This document shows, piece after piece, positions 18,114 through 26,423 of a stretch of DNA of 64,000 nt. The position numbers and the translations under genes were made by a program. Within the stretch, counting starts at the first letter, position 1, and every line of letters starts with the position of its first letter. The stretch is from Acidobacteriota bacterium (GTDB taxonomy: Bacteria > Acidobacteriota > UBA890 > WLXD01): the NCBI GenBank assembly GCA_012103255.1, contig WLXD01000004.1, forward strand, positions 186,001 through 250,000, read 5' to 3'. Below the pieces are notes generated by a model that did no database searches, was not told the origin of the DNA, and saw only the letters and a program-made list of their open reading frames with translations.

Positions 18114-19564
18114 AATGGGATCGCGCGTATCCCCACTACTCGCGACGTGAAGTAATTCGACTCGGCGCAGGTGCGATCGGCGCACTCGGACTGAGCAATC
18201 CAGCGACGGCTCGCGCGCAATCCGAACGCGCCACCGCAGGCCGATTCCCCTGGCCATTCGATATCGACGGCGATGGCGTCGTTTCGCCGGATGACCTGCG
18301 CCTGGTTCGGCGGGCAGCATCAGGATCTGCGCGAGGCACGCGTGTGCGACCGGGATCAGGGTGGGATGCCCGGCTGGATTTCGCCGCTGAGGGATACATC
18401 AACGAAGATCACGTTGCCCGCTTCGAGCGACTCGCGCCGCTCGGTCAGAATCGCCTTCCGGCGCGTCCAACCACAGCCTGCTTTCACTATGGCTGGTACG
18501 GCCCCGGACGGCGGCAGCGAGAGACTCCGACCGTGCGCTACCTCGGTGGCAACTACCAGTCGACCGACCGGCGCACCGAAGAGGAATTCAACGACCTCAA
18601 GGCGGAGTTCGGTATCGACGCCGATATCCTCTCGTGGATCGATGACCGCGAGGTGCTCCGTGCGTTTGAGCGTGGGTATCTGAGCGCAGCCAATCGCGGC
18701 ACACGTCGGTTCGGGTTGCTCTACGAGAGTCAGATCAACCTGAGGGCGCGCGGCCGCTTATCGATGGAGCGCGGCTCCGCGGCAGCCACCAAACTCATCC
18801 ATGATTTCCGCGCTATGGGCGCCTGGCTGCGCGACGCGGCCAGTACGGCCGATACCGAGATCTTGTTCGTCGATGGCCGCCCCGTCGTCTATGTCTTCGG
18901 CTCGCACACATTCGGAGTGAACGACGGACAGCTCCCGGATGTGGGGCGGGCTCTCGCCCGAGCACGGTCGGAGTTTGCCGAGACCTTCGGCACGGTCCCG
19001 TACCTGATCGGCGACGAGTCGCTGTTTCCGGGAGACCCGGAAGTACGCATCGATCGCCGCTACCGCGCCGCGTACTTCGACGCAGTAACCCGCTATCACC
19101 ACTACGACGAAGCGTTCATTCGCGAACTCGGCGATGGAGAGACGGTGAACCTCGACGCCGACTACGTGAAACGCATCGTCGAGCTAGAGCAGCGGAGCGC
19201 TGCAGGCTTCGACACCGTGCGCAATCGCTACTCCGACCGGCGAGTCCGCGCCATCCCGTCGGCGGCCGCTGGTTTCGCCAAGCGAGGTTTGCCAACTCTC
19301 CAGGCCAGCCGCCACAACTACGAGACACTTCTCGACGCCATGCAAGAGCTCGTGAACGACGCTCACCGGGGCGAACGACGGCGCCGCCTCGCGGTGGAGG
19401 CGGGCAGCCCACCGCTGGTTCTCCTCGGCTCCTGGAATGAGGAGTTCGAAGGGCACGCCTTGCTGCCCGCCAGTCGCAGTGCCGCTCTCGCGGACGACAA
19501 ACACTCGGGCTTCGACTGGCTCTTCGCGATCAAGTCGCGCTACGGATCCGTACCGCCGCGCTAG
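18110..19564 (+). CDS. Tat-exported GH99/WbsX-like protein with EF-hand-type repeat
   Basis: 484 residues. It begins with a twin-arginine signal (SRREVIRLGAGAIGALGLS). Next comes DIDGDGVVSPDDLRLVRRAA, a dockerin-like calcium loop, then a second weaker copy (FAAEGYINEDHVARFERL). The main domain has FHYGWYGPG, a distant WIDDREVL region, PVVYVFGSHTF and LGSWNEEFEGHALLPA, comparable to the WNE-WxEG-xxEP end of the GH99/WbsX glycan-processing families. An endo-acting glycosidase role is inferred. The GTG start overlaps the esterase stop, so the two likely attack the same acylated glycan. Confidence 0.72.
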   Translation: MKWDRAYPHYSRREVIRLGAGAIGALGLSNPATARAQSERATAGRFPWPFDIDGDGVVSPDDLRLVRRAASGSARGTRVRPGSGWDARLDFAAEGYINEDHVARFERLAPLGQNRLPARPTTACFHYGWYGPGRRQRETPTVRYLGGNYQSTDRRTEEEFNDLKAEFGIDADILSWIDDREVLRAFERGYLSAANRGTRRFGLLYESQINLRARGRLSMERGSAAATKLIHDFRAMGAWLRDAASTADTEILFVDGRPVVYVFGSHTFGVNDGQLPDVGRALARARSEFAETFGTVPYLIGDESLFPGDPEVRIDRRYRAAYFDAVTRYHHYDEAFIRELGDGETVNLDADYVKRIVELEQRSAAGFDTVRNRYSDRRVRAIPSAAAGFAKRGLPTLQASRHNYETLLDAMQELVNDAHRGERRRRLAVEAGSPPLVLLGSWNEEFEGHALLPASRSAALADDKHSGFDWLFAIKSRYGSVPPR

Positions 19565-19567
19565 GCG

Positions 19568-20353
19568 CTAGATCCGGAACAGGCGCCGACAGTTCGCCGC
19601 CGAGATCTCCGCAACCTCGTCCGCCGAGCGCTCGTGAATCTCGGCAACGCAGCGCGCAACCTCGGCCACGAACGCAGGCTCGTTGCGTTGTCCGCGATGA
19701 GGGACTGGCGCGAGGAACGGCGCGTCCGTCTCGATGAGCGTGCGCTCCAGTGGAACGCGGGCAATCGCGTCGCGCACCTCAGGAGCGTTCTTGAAGGTCG
19801 CAATGCCGGAGAACGAAACGTAGAACCCGAGATCCACGACCTGCTCGGCCATCGCAGGGTCCTCCGTGAAACAATGGATCACGCCGCGCAACCGGCCTTC
19901 GGAGGCTCCGGCCTCGCCGAGCATCCGCACCATGTCATCCACGGCCTCGCGGCTGTGGATAACCACCGGGAGTTCGCGCTGCACGGCCCACTCGAGCTGT
20001 GTGGCGAAGAGCGTGCGCTGGTCTGCCGGCGGCATGTCGTAGTGGTAGTCGAGACCGATCTCCCCTACAGCCACGACCTCCGGCCTGTCGAGCATCGCCT
20101 CGACCTCGGCCACAGCCGACGATGTCGCCTCCGCTACGTTGTGCGGCGCAAAGCCCACGACGGCATGCAAGCTCGGACTGCCGGCAGGATGGTCCGCAGA
20201 CGTGAGTTTCAGCACGGCGGCTGAACTCTCGACGTTGTAGCCGATCACGACGACTGCCTCGACCCCGGCGTCGCGTGCGCGCCGGAGCACCTCCGGAAGA
20301 TCGTCCTTGAAACGATCGTCGGCCAGATGCGCGTGCGAATCGATCAGCCTCAA
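19568..20353 (-). CDS. TatD-family metal-dependent DNase
   Basis: 261 residues, normal family length. Metal ligands follow the TatD pattern: IDSHAHLADDRF, GEIGLDYHYDMPPADQ, PVVIHSREAVDD, VIHCFTEDP and LIETDAPFLAP. TatD proteins are cytoplasmic 3'-5' exonucleases or deoxyribonucleases implicated in DNA quality control. It overlaps the upstream tRNA-binding protein gene by 4 bases. TatD commonly neighbours metG in bacteria, and here a MetG-like C-terminal domain occupies that place. Confidence 0.93.
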   Translation of the reverse strand: MRLIDSHAHLADDRFKDDLPEVLRRARDAGVEAVVVIGYNVESSAAVLKLTSADHPAGSPSLHAVVGFAPHNVAEATSSAVAEVEAMLDRPEVVAVGEIGLDYHYDMPPADQRTLFATQLEWAVQRELPVVIHSREAVDDMVRMLGEAGASEGRLRGVIHCFTEDPAMAEQVVDLGFYVSFSGIATFKNAPEVRDAIARVPLERTLIETDAPFLAPVPHRGQRNEPAFVAEVARCVAEIHERSADEVAEISAANCRRLFRI

Positions 20354-20673
20354 CGCACGCGGCAGCCGGAATCCATCCAGCGGTCGAAGGTCACCAGCGT
20401 GGGGTTGCCGTCATCGTCGGACGCCGCCAGCACCATACCGTTGGACTCGACGCCTCGAATCGTCGCTGGCTGCAGATTGGCCACCACGACGATCTTCTTG
20501 CCGGGAAGCTCCTCTGCCGAATAGGCCTTGGCAATCCCTGCTACAAGCTGCCGCTCCTCATCGCCCACCTGGACCATAAGTCGCATCAGTTTGTCGGTGC
20601 CCTCTACTCGCTCGGCGCTGAGAATGCGTGCCGTGCGGAGCTCGATGTTCATGAAGTCGTCGATCGTAATCAT
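20350..20673 (-). CDS. free-standing tRNA-binding domain (Trbp111/MetG C-terminal type)
   Basis: 107 residues forming an OB-fold: ITIDDFMNIELRTARILSAE, DKLMRLMVQVGDEERQLVAGIAKAY, LPGKKIVVVANLQPATIRGVESNGMVLAA are the standard motifs of the MetG C-terminal/Trbp111 domain (quoted in parts). Such dimeric domains hold tRNA for methionyl-tRNA synthetase or act as chaperones. No catalytic MetG is fused or adjacent; the main enzyme is probably elsewhere. It overlaps tatD by 4 bases. Confidence 0.9.
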   Translation of the reverse strand: MITIDDFMNIELRTARILSAERVEGTDKLMRLMVQVGDEERQLVAGIAKAYSAEELPGKKIVVVANLQPATIRGVESNGMVLAASDDDGNPTLVTFDRWMDSGCRVR

Positions 20674-20734
20674 GGTCGCAGTCCGTTGTGATGGTTCGGT
20701 CGCAGAATCGCTCGGCGATTATAGCGACCCTCTC

Positions 20735-21457
20735 TCACATCAGCCCGCGGTCGCGCAGACTTGCGTGCCCCTCGGCCGCCACCACCAGGTGATCCAGCAC
20801 CCGGATGCCCAGCAGCTCGCCGGCGCTCACCAGCTGCCGAGTGATCGCCACGTCTTCCCTACTCGGGGACGGATCCCCGGAGGGGTGATTATGGAAGAGG
20901 ATGACAGCCGGCGCCGCCGACAGCAGACACTGACGGAAGACCTCGCGCGGCCGAACCACGCTCGCGCTCCAGCCGCCGCGAGAGATCACCTCCACGCGCA
21001 GAAACCGATTGCGTCCGTCGAGCAGCGCGAGGCCGAAGCACTCGTGACGCTGATCAGCGAATCGTGTCATCAAGTAGTCGGCAAGATCGGCCGGCTGGCG
21101 GACCGTTGCACCACGTGCCGGAGGGCAAGCCGCACATCGGCGCCCGATCTCGAAGGCTGCCGCCAGCCGACAGGCCGTCGCGGCGCCAATCCCTTTCTCA
21201 TGGCGCAGCTCTCGAACGTCTCGCTGGGCCAACTCCCGTAGGCCGCCCGACTCGAGCAGGTCGTGCGCTATCGCAGAGGCGTCGTGCCCGTTGATTCCGG
21301 TTCCGATCAGCAGGGCGAGCAATTCGGCATCGGTGAGCGCATCCAGTCCGACCGCACGGAGGCGTTCGCGCGGTCGCACAGGGGGCTTGTCGCTCAGTTC
21401 CGGGGCCACCGGGCCGGGCCCAGGTACCGCTCGCGTTGTTACTGGATGCCGCTTCAC
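20735..21457 (-). CDS. radC: RadC/JAB-domain protein
   Basis: 240 residues. An N-terminal helix-hairpin-helix-like region (LLALLIGTGINGHDASAIAHDLLE, in parts; KGIGAATACRLAAAFEIGRR) is followed by a JAMM metalloprotease-like domain with LFHNHPSGDPSPSREDVAIT, where HxH and the SxxD pair bind zinc. RadC proteins are widespread; the old DNA-repair role is doubtful and the function is unsettled. It is divergent from the sigma-factor operon, with about 140 bases between. Confidence 0.92.
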   Translation of the reverse strand: MKRHPVTTRAVPGPGPVAPELSDKPPVRPRERLRAVGLDALTDAELLALLIGTGINGHDASAIAHDLLESGGLRELAQRDVRELRHEKGIGAATACRLAAAFEIGRRCAACPPARGATVRQPADLADYLMTRFADQRHECFGLALLDGRNRFLRVEVISRGGWSASVVRPREVFRQCLLSAAPAVILFHNHPSGDPSPSREDVAITRQLVSAGELLGIRVLDHLVVAAEGHASLRDRGLM

Positions 21458-21547
21458 GCACCATGTAGATGGACAGGGGTCGCGGATATCGACTCTCGAC
21501 AGCGCTTTTCACTGCATCGAGCGTCGACTTTTCCGCGCCGCCGTACG

Positions 21548-21560
21548 TCCAATCATTGGA
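21548..21560. promoter_or_regulatory. 13-base perfect palindrome upstream of the ECF sigma gene
   Basis: tccaatcattgga (6+1+6) lies 36 bases before the sigma-factor ATG, in the region where a promoter or operator would be expected. It is a possible repressor or sigma-related site; no matching copy was seen elsewhere in the window by eye. Confidence 0.3.
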
Positions 21561-21595
21561 GACATAAGACATTGGCGACGCATTCCGGAACATCC

Positions 21596-22189
21596 ATGGT
21601 GGAAGCGCCGACCGCTCCAACCGACAATCAGCTCGTAGCGCGCACACTCAACGGCGACGTTGGTGCGTTCAACGACCTCGTGACACGGTGGGAAGGGTCG
21701 CTATATCGCTTCGTAGTGCGCTACCTCGGCGACACCGAGGAGGCGCGCGATATTTGCCAGGAAGCGTTCCTGCGGGCCTATACCAACCTCGACCGCTTCA
21801 GGGGCCAGGCGAAGTTCTCGTCGTGGCTGTATCAAATCGCTTTGAATCAATGCCGCAGTCAGTTCCGCAAGAAGAAGTCACGGCCCACGGTGTCGCTGGA
21901 CGAGGACGAACAGCAGAATCACCTACGGCTGGTGCCCGCAGATGCGGAGACGCCGGACGCCTCGGCAATCAAGGTACAGAACGCGAGCGCACTACAAACG
22001 GCGCTCGCACGGCTCCCCGAAGATCAACGTACGGCGATCATTCTGAAGGAGTATCACGGCCTCAAATTCCGCGAGATTGCCGAGATTCTCGAAACGCCCG
22101 AAAGCACCGTAAAATCTAGGCTCTACCACGGTCTCGAATCGTTGGCGAAGAGTCTTGGACACCTGAAGACCCAAGGACTGCAGACATGA
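21596..22189 (+). CDS. ECF-type RNA polymerase sigma factor
   Basis: 197 residues. Region 2 contains FNDLVTRWEGSLYRFVVRYLGD, in parts, then EARDICQEAFLRAYTNLDRFRG and FSSWLYQIALNQCRSQFRKKK; region 4 has ALARLPEDQRTAIILKEYHG and FREIAEILETPESTVKSRLYHGLE (helix-turn-helix). This is a complete RpoE-like group IV sigma factor. ATG at 21596 is chosen because it directly precedes the conserved start. Its stop overlaps the next ATG (ATGA), so it is translated with its presumed anti-sigma factor. It may autoregulate this operon. Confidence 0.93.
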   Translation: MVEAPTAPTDNQLVARTLNGDVGAFNDLVTRWEGSLYRFVVRYLGDTEEARDICQEAFLRAYTNLDRFRGQAKFSSWLYQIALNQCRSQFRKKKSRPTVSLDEDEQQNHLRLVPADAETPDASAIKVQNASALQTALARLPEDQRTAIILKEYHGLKFREIAEILETPESTVKSRLYHGLESLAKSLGHLKTQGLQT

Positions 22190-22977
22190 GCGAGAACAGC
22201 AAGGAGCTCCAGGAGCTGCTGATCGAGCTCGAGTACGGTGAACTCGACGAGATCGCAGCAGTGGAAGCGCAGGAACAGATCGATGCCGACCCGGCGATGC
22301 GAGCCATGCAGGAGTCTTTCCGGGCAGTGCGCACCGATCTTCATGCCGTAGACGAACCCGAGGTGAGCCCCTCGCGTATCGCGTTCGTCACGATGCCAGG
22401 CCAACCGGCCGCCAACACCTGGTCGATCTGGGCCAAGGGCGCAGCCGTGGCGGCCAGTTTTGCCTTCGGACTGCTGCTCGCCGCGGCGGCCGCCAACACG
22501 TTCGGGCTGATGCCGGCGATGCCTGGTGTCGACCCGGCGCTTGCTGGCGCGCCTGACGCGACGGCGGAAACCTCGTTCGCGAGTATGTCGCAGTCAGAAA
22601 TCCAGGACTATCTCGACTCGCGCTACGCCCGGGCCGATGCGATCACCACACCTGTGGCGGACATGAGTCCTGAAGAGCTGCGACCGATCGTTGACGATCT
22701 CTGGTCGGAACGAGAACAGCAGTGGCGTGGCGTCGTGCAGCAAATGCTCAACGTGGCCAACCGACAACAGCGAGACGAGATCGAGACACTGATGGCGGGG
22801 ATGTTCCAGACGTTCGATGCAGCACGCACCAACGACATGCTGGCTGTGGCGGACGAACTCGGCATCTTGCAGCAGAACACCGGGGCGGAATTGCAGCGCA
22901 ACACACAGGCCATCGACTATCTGTTCACCAGGGTCGGGCTCGATCCCACTGGACAGCGGGAGCAGGACAATGACTAG
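22186..22977 (+). CDS. membrane anti-sigma factor, zinc-less
   Basis: 263 residues. The N-terminal region (LLIELEYGELDEIAAVEAQ) has the helical arrangement of anti-sigma domains but no HxxxCxxC zinc motif. One membrane helix (about residues 83-108, AAVAASFAFGLLLAAAAANTF) separates it from an alpha-helical, Gln/Asp-rich periplasmic part of about 150 residues. Position and 4-base overlaps with both neighbours support its role as regulator of the adjacent sigma factor. The periplasmic helical part may sense an envelope signal. Stop is TAG. Confidence 0.75.
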   Translation: MSENSKELQELLIELEYGELDEIAAVEAQEQIDADPAMRAMQESFRAVRTDLHAVDEPEVSPSRIAFVTMPGQPAANTWSIWAKGAAVAASFAFGLLLAAAAANTFGLMPAMPGVDPALAGAPDATAETSFASMSQSEIQDYLDSRYARADAITTPVADMSPEELRPIVDDLWSEREQQWRGVVQQMLNVANRQQRDEIETLMAGMFQTFDAARTNDMLAVADELGILQQNTGAELQRNTQAIDYLFTRVGLDPTGQREQDND

Positions 22978-24073
22978 CCGCCTGCGCACACACGGTTTGA
23001 TTGCAGCAACCGTCGCGGTGACGTTTACCCTTGGCGCCGGCCTCACGGCCACTGCGATGGGCTCCCAGCAGGACCAGGAATCACGTCGCCTGCGTCAGCT
23101 AGAAGTCTTCGAACGCCTGCTCACTGAGACGGTGCAGGAACAAGTCAGCTCCATCGTCAATACGACCATCGACGCCGCGCGCCGCGGCGACCCGGATGGC
23201 GACGGCATCGTGTCGGATGTAGCGGCCGAGCCTCTCGTGGTTAAAGTTGGCGCACCTCTGGCCGCGCACGGGATCTACATCGCCGACTACGGCGTGATGT
23301 TCTCGATCGAGACGCCGCAGGTGTCTGTCATTCCGCAGTCGTTCGAGCGCGTCCTGGCGCAGCCCCGTGCGCTTTTCCGGCTGCGCGAGGGCGGACTCTT
23401 CGAGTCTGCCGGGCCAATGGGTGTGGTGGAAATCCGCGCCGATCAGGTCGATCGATCGCTCGACGACCTGATCGTGCTCCTCGAGCGTTCCGGCGACGAG
23501 TCCTACACCGTCAGCGTCGAACAGCTTCGCGAAGTGAAAGGCGCGCTCGAGGAACTGCGCGGCGCCGAGACGCCGCACGCGGACACCGTTGAACTCACGG
23601 CCGAAGCAACGACGGTGTTGCGAGAGCGCGGCGAAGAGGCTGCGGGTCGTGAGGCCGACGGCAACGTTCGAGCCGGCGCAGTGGGGTCGCGTAACAGCTG
23701 GGCTCGGTACTACCGCGATGCCGTCGAGCAACGCAGTTCGATGCAGGGGGTTCTCGAACGCAACCATCAACAGGTGGCGTTGGCTATGCGCGAGGCCGCG
23801 ATCGATACGCTCGCCTCCTACGGCAGCCTTATCAAGGGCCTGGACGACGATGAACGCATCACGGTGATCGTGCTGCCGCCGAAGACCTGGGATTTCGCGC
23901 GCGGGTTCGGCGTGGGCGTCGAGCAAGACGAGCACATCATTTCAGCTCGCTACAAGGACATCCGCGAACTCGACGCCAGCGATATCGACTATGACGAGTT
24001 CGTGAAGCGCGCCCAGGTGCGCAACCGTCTCGGTCTCGAGATCGTGCACGAGGACGACTCCGAGGGGCGCTAG
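22970..24073 (+). CDS. exported protein of the sigma operon, unknown function
   Basis: 367 residues. A signal or anchor segment (THGLIAATVAVTFTLGAGLTA) is followed by a long helical start, a calcium-loop-like DPDGDGIVSD, a beta-rich middle (AAHGIYIADYGVMFSIETP) and coiled-coil stretches such as QQVALAMREAAIDTLASYG and LREVKGALEELRGAE. I do not recognise the family. The start ATG lies inside the anti-sigma gene, overlapping by 8 bases, so it is the third member of a coupled cell-envelope stress unit. It may be the sensed partner or the output. Confidence 0.7.
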   Translation: MTSRLRTHGLIAATVAVTFTLGAGLTATAMGSQQDQESRRLRQLEVFERLLTETVQEQVSSIVNTTIDAARRGDPDGDGIVSDVAAEPLVVKVGAPLAAHGIYIADYGVMFSIETPQVSVIPQSFERVLAQPRALFRLREGGLFESAGPMGVVEIRADQVDRSLDDLIVLLERSGDESYTVSVEQLREVKGALEELRGAETPHADTVELTAEATTVLRERGEEAAGREADGNVRAGAVGSRNSWARYYRDAVEQRSSMQGVLERNHQQVALAMREAAIDTLASYGSLIKGLDDDERITVIVLPPKTWDFARGFGVGVEQDEHIISARYKDIRELDASDIDYDEFVKRAQVRNRLGLEIVHEDDSEGR

Positions 24074-24111
24074 TCCGCCGAGAAATTCCAACGTAACTTT
24101 TCCTGGTCGCT

Positions 24112-24151
24112 TTGCGTATCTATATCGATGATCGATAATCGATCGTCGATA
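24112..24151 (+). promoter_or_regulatory. promoter with overlapping dyad and heptad repeat
   Basis: TTGCGT (24112-24117), a 16-base spacer and GATAAT (24134-24139) make a plausible promoter about 45 bases ahead of the propeller gene. The spacer carries CTATATCG. From 24123 to 24151 there is a near-perfect 29-base palindrome, which can also be read as ATCGATG, ATCGATA, ATCGATC, GTCGATA: four 7-base near-repeats. The pattern suggests a repressor covering the -10 box. Confidence 0.45.
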
Positions 24152-24182
24152 CAATCTCGCCGACAACGTCCAGGAAAGTCCT

Positions 24183-25559
24183 ATGCACCCCCAGCCGAAC
24201 AGCTCAGACCACGAACGGCTCCGGCTCTGGCCAGCCCTCGCAGTACTCGCCTTGATGTGGGCAGCACGGATGCTTCTCCCCGTGGTCATGGCCGACGCGG
24301 GACCGATACCGGTGCTCGTGCCAGTAGCCGGTTCGGTCCTGATCGCGCTCTGGTGGCTCTTCCTGAGTCACGCGCCGTGGCTCGACCGCGTGGCTGGACT
24401 CGTCGTTCTGGTGGCGGCAGTGCTCGGCACGCGCCTTCTTTTGCACGAGTCGCTGCTGACCGTTGCGTTCGGTGTGATGTACTTCTTCGTGGCGGTTCCC
24501 ACAGCGACCACTGCATTCGTCCTGTCGCTCGCAGCCAGTGAACGGTTGCAGCTACCGAAGCGTCGCTTCGCGGTGACGATCGTCGTGCTGGCGGTAACGA
24601 GTCTGTGGGCACTCGCCCGCACCGGTGGCCTCGCCAACGGTGGCGGCGGTATGGAGCTCGCGTGGCGATGGCAACCGACCCCCGAGCAGCAACTCATCGC
24701 GGCGCCCAATGCGCCCATCGGCACCGTACCCGTGATCGACGTCGGCACCGAAGCGGCCTGGCCCGGGTTCCGTGGACCCGGCCGCGACAGCCGCGTGCGC
24801 GGCACGCGGATCGCAACAGACTGGGACACTCAGCCTCCACGCGAGTTGTGGCGCCGCCCCGTCGGGCCGGGCTGGTCGTCCTTCGCGGTCCGCGGCGATG
24901 TCTTCTACACGCAGGAGCAACGTGGCGAGGCCGAAGTCGTTTCCGCCTATTCGATCTCTAGCGGCGAACCGCTCTGGCGCCACGAAGATTCGACCCGGTT
25001 CTGGGAAGCGATCGGCGGGGCGGGGCCGCGCGCGACGCCGACCCTGCATGGCGACCGTGTGTACGCCTTTGGGGCAACGGGCATCCTGAACGCCCTGCGT
25101 GCCGACACGGGCGTTGCGGTGTGGTCTCGTGATGTCGCGGATGAGACCGGCGTGGAAACACCGGGATGGGGATTCGCCAGCTCCCCAGTCGTCATTGGTG
25201 ATCTGGTCATCGTGGCGGCACGCAGCGTCCTCTCCGCCCACGAACTGGCAACAGGCGCGCCGCGCTGGCAGACCGTGGATCGTGGCGGGAGCTACAGCTC
25301 GCCCCAGTTGTACACAATCGATGGCGTTCAGCAGGTGCTCCTGGCCACCGTCGCCGGCCTGATCAGTGTGGACCCCGCAACCGGCACAACTCTGTGGACC
25401 CACGAATGGCCAGGCAGCGTCCGCATCGTGCAGCCCGCGCGGGTCGGCACCAGCGACCTGCTCGTCAGTCGCGGCGAAACCACCGGGATACGCCGCATCG
25501 CGCTGACGCAGCAGGCCGGCGCATGGAGTACCCGTGAGGTCTGGGATCAATCCGCTTGA
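24183..25559 (+). CDS. membrane PQQ-like beta-propeller protein, N-terminal part of a frameshifted gene
   Basis: 458 residues. Four to five hydrophobic helices (about 15-150) precede a PQQ_2-type propeller: WPGFRGPGRDSRV, GELWR-like RELWRRPVGPGWSSF, SISSGEPLWRHEDS, DTGVAVWSRDV, ATGAPRWQTVD and PATGTTLWTHEWPG are successive blade motifs. The frame ends WDQSA-stop where the next frame continues SIRLKPYFSDFVVHGDYAYGFDG, the expected remaining blades, so the ancestral protein was about 570 residues. Alternatively, the TTGA overlap lets a second short protein be made. Substrate and function are unknown; it is preceded by a strong candidate operator. Confidence 0.75.
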   Translation: MHPQPNSSDHERLRLWPALAVLALMWAARMLLPVVMADAGPIPVLVPVAGSVLIALWWLFLSHAPWLDRVAGLVVLVAAVLGTRLLLHESLLTVAFGVMYFFVAVPTATTAFVLSLAASERLQLPKRRFAVTIVVLAVTSLWALARTGGLANGGGGMELAWRWQPTPEQQLIAAPNAPIGTVPVIDVGTEAAWPGFRGPGRDSRVRGTRIATDWDTQPPRELWRRPVGPGWSSFAVRGDVFYTQEQRGEAEVVSAYSISSGEPLWRHEDSTRFWEAIGGAGPRATPTLHGDRVYAFGATGILNALRADTGVAVWSRDVADETGVETPGWGFASSPVVIGDLVIVAARSVLSAHELATGAPRWQTVDRGGSYSSPQLYTIDGVQQVLLATVAGLISVDPATGTTLWTHEWPGSVRIVQPARVGTSDLLVSRGETTGIRRIALTQQAGAWSTREVWDQSA

Positions 25560-25903
25560 AGCCCTACTTCAGCGACTTCGTCGTGCACGGCGACTACGCC
25601 TACGGCTTCGACGGCAGCCTGCTCGCTTGCATCGACATCGCGACTGGCGAGCGTGTCTGGAAGGGCGGGCGATACGGTGGCGGGCAGATGCTCCTGCTCG
25701 ACGACCAGAACCTGCTCCTGGTGACGAGCGAGCAGGGAGACCTGGCCCTGGTGCGCGCTGCTCCCGATGGGTTCGAAGAGGTCAGTTCGCTCCCCGTCTT
25801 CGACGCCAAGACATGGAACCACCCGGTGGTGGTCGGCGACGTCCTTCTGGTTCGCAATGACCGCGAAATGGCTGCGTACAGACTCGGCACGCGGTCCAAC
25901 TAG
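25556..25903 (+). CDS. C-terminal propeller part of the frameshifted PQQ-like protein
   Basis: 115 residues starting at a TTG that shares bases with the upstream stop. KPYFSDFVVHGDYAYGFDGS, DIATGERVWKGGRYGGGQML, LVTSEQGDLALVRAA and GDVLLVRNDREMAAYRL are the last two or three propeller blades of the upstream protein. On its own it has no fold-completing start, so a 1-base loss near 25545-25556 is the simplest reading. Ends TAG. Confidence 0.7.
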   Translation: MKPYFSDFVVHGDYAYGFDGSLLACIDIATGERVWKGGRYGGGQMLLLDDQNLLLVTSEQGDLALVRAAPDGFEEVSSLPVFDAKTWNHPVVVGDVLLVRNDREMAAYRLGTRSN

Positions 25904-25972
25904 GCAGTCCGTTCGAACAGCCGGCGCGTTTCCGGTAACCTCGAGGTCCCTGCAAGCCCTCCGGAGAAGCCG

Positions 25973-26401
25973 ATGAGAAAGATCCTTCTCGCCCTCTGCT
26001 GCATGTCTCTACTGGCAAGCACACTCGTTGCCGGGAGCGCTCACGCACAGGCCGGGCGTTCGTACGCCGTGAACGTGACCACCAGTGAGGGCGGTGAATT
26101 CACCGACTGCTTTACGTTCAACGACGACGGGACGCTTCTCCTCGCGGCTCTCATCGACGTACTCGGCTGGCATCGTCTGAACCTGGACACCAAGAAGAAC
26201 TCGTTCCAGGCGGCGGCCAAGACGGACAACGCAGACGGCATCTCGCTCGCATTCTCGGGCAAGGCCAAGCCCAACTCGATCAAGGCCGACGGCTTCAATC
26301 CCGACGACGGTGTGAGTTTCAAGGTGAAGGGCAAGAAGACCGACTCCTGTGAAACGGTCCGCATCGCTGGCCCCAACCCCTGGATTCGCCCGCGACGCTA
26401 G
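25973..26401 (+). CDS. small exported protein, unknown
   Basis: 142 residues. A clear signal peptide (MRKILLALCCMSLLASTLVA, cleavage after SAHA) precedes a beta-rich domain with paired cysteines (DCFTFNDDG and TDSCETVR) that could form a disulfide, and a basic Pro-rich end. No family recognised. It stands alone, convergent with the M12-like protease gene; both stops are TAG with 22 bases between. Confidence 0.7.
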   Translation: MRKILLALCCMSLLASTLVAGSAHAQAGRSYAVNVTTSEGGEFTDCFTFNDDGTLLLAALIDVLGWHRLNLDTKKNSFQAAAKTDNADGISLAFSGKAKPNSIKADGFNPDDGVSFKVKGKKTDSCETVRIAGPNPWIRPRR

Positions 26402-26423
26402 ACTCGAGCCATTCGCCGGCTCG

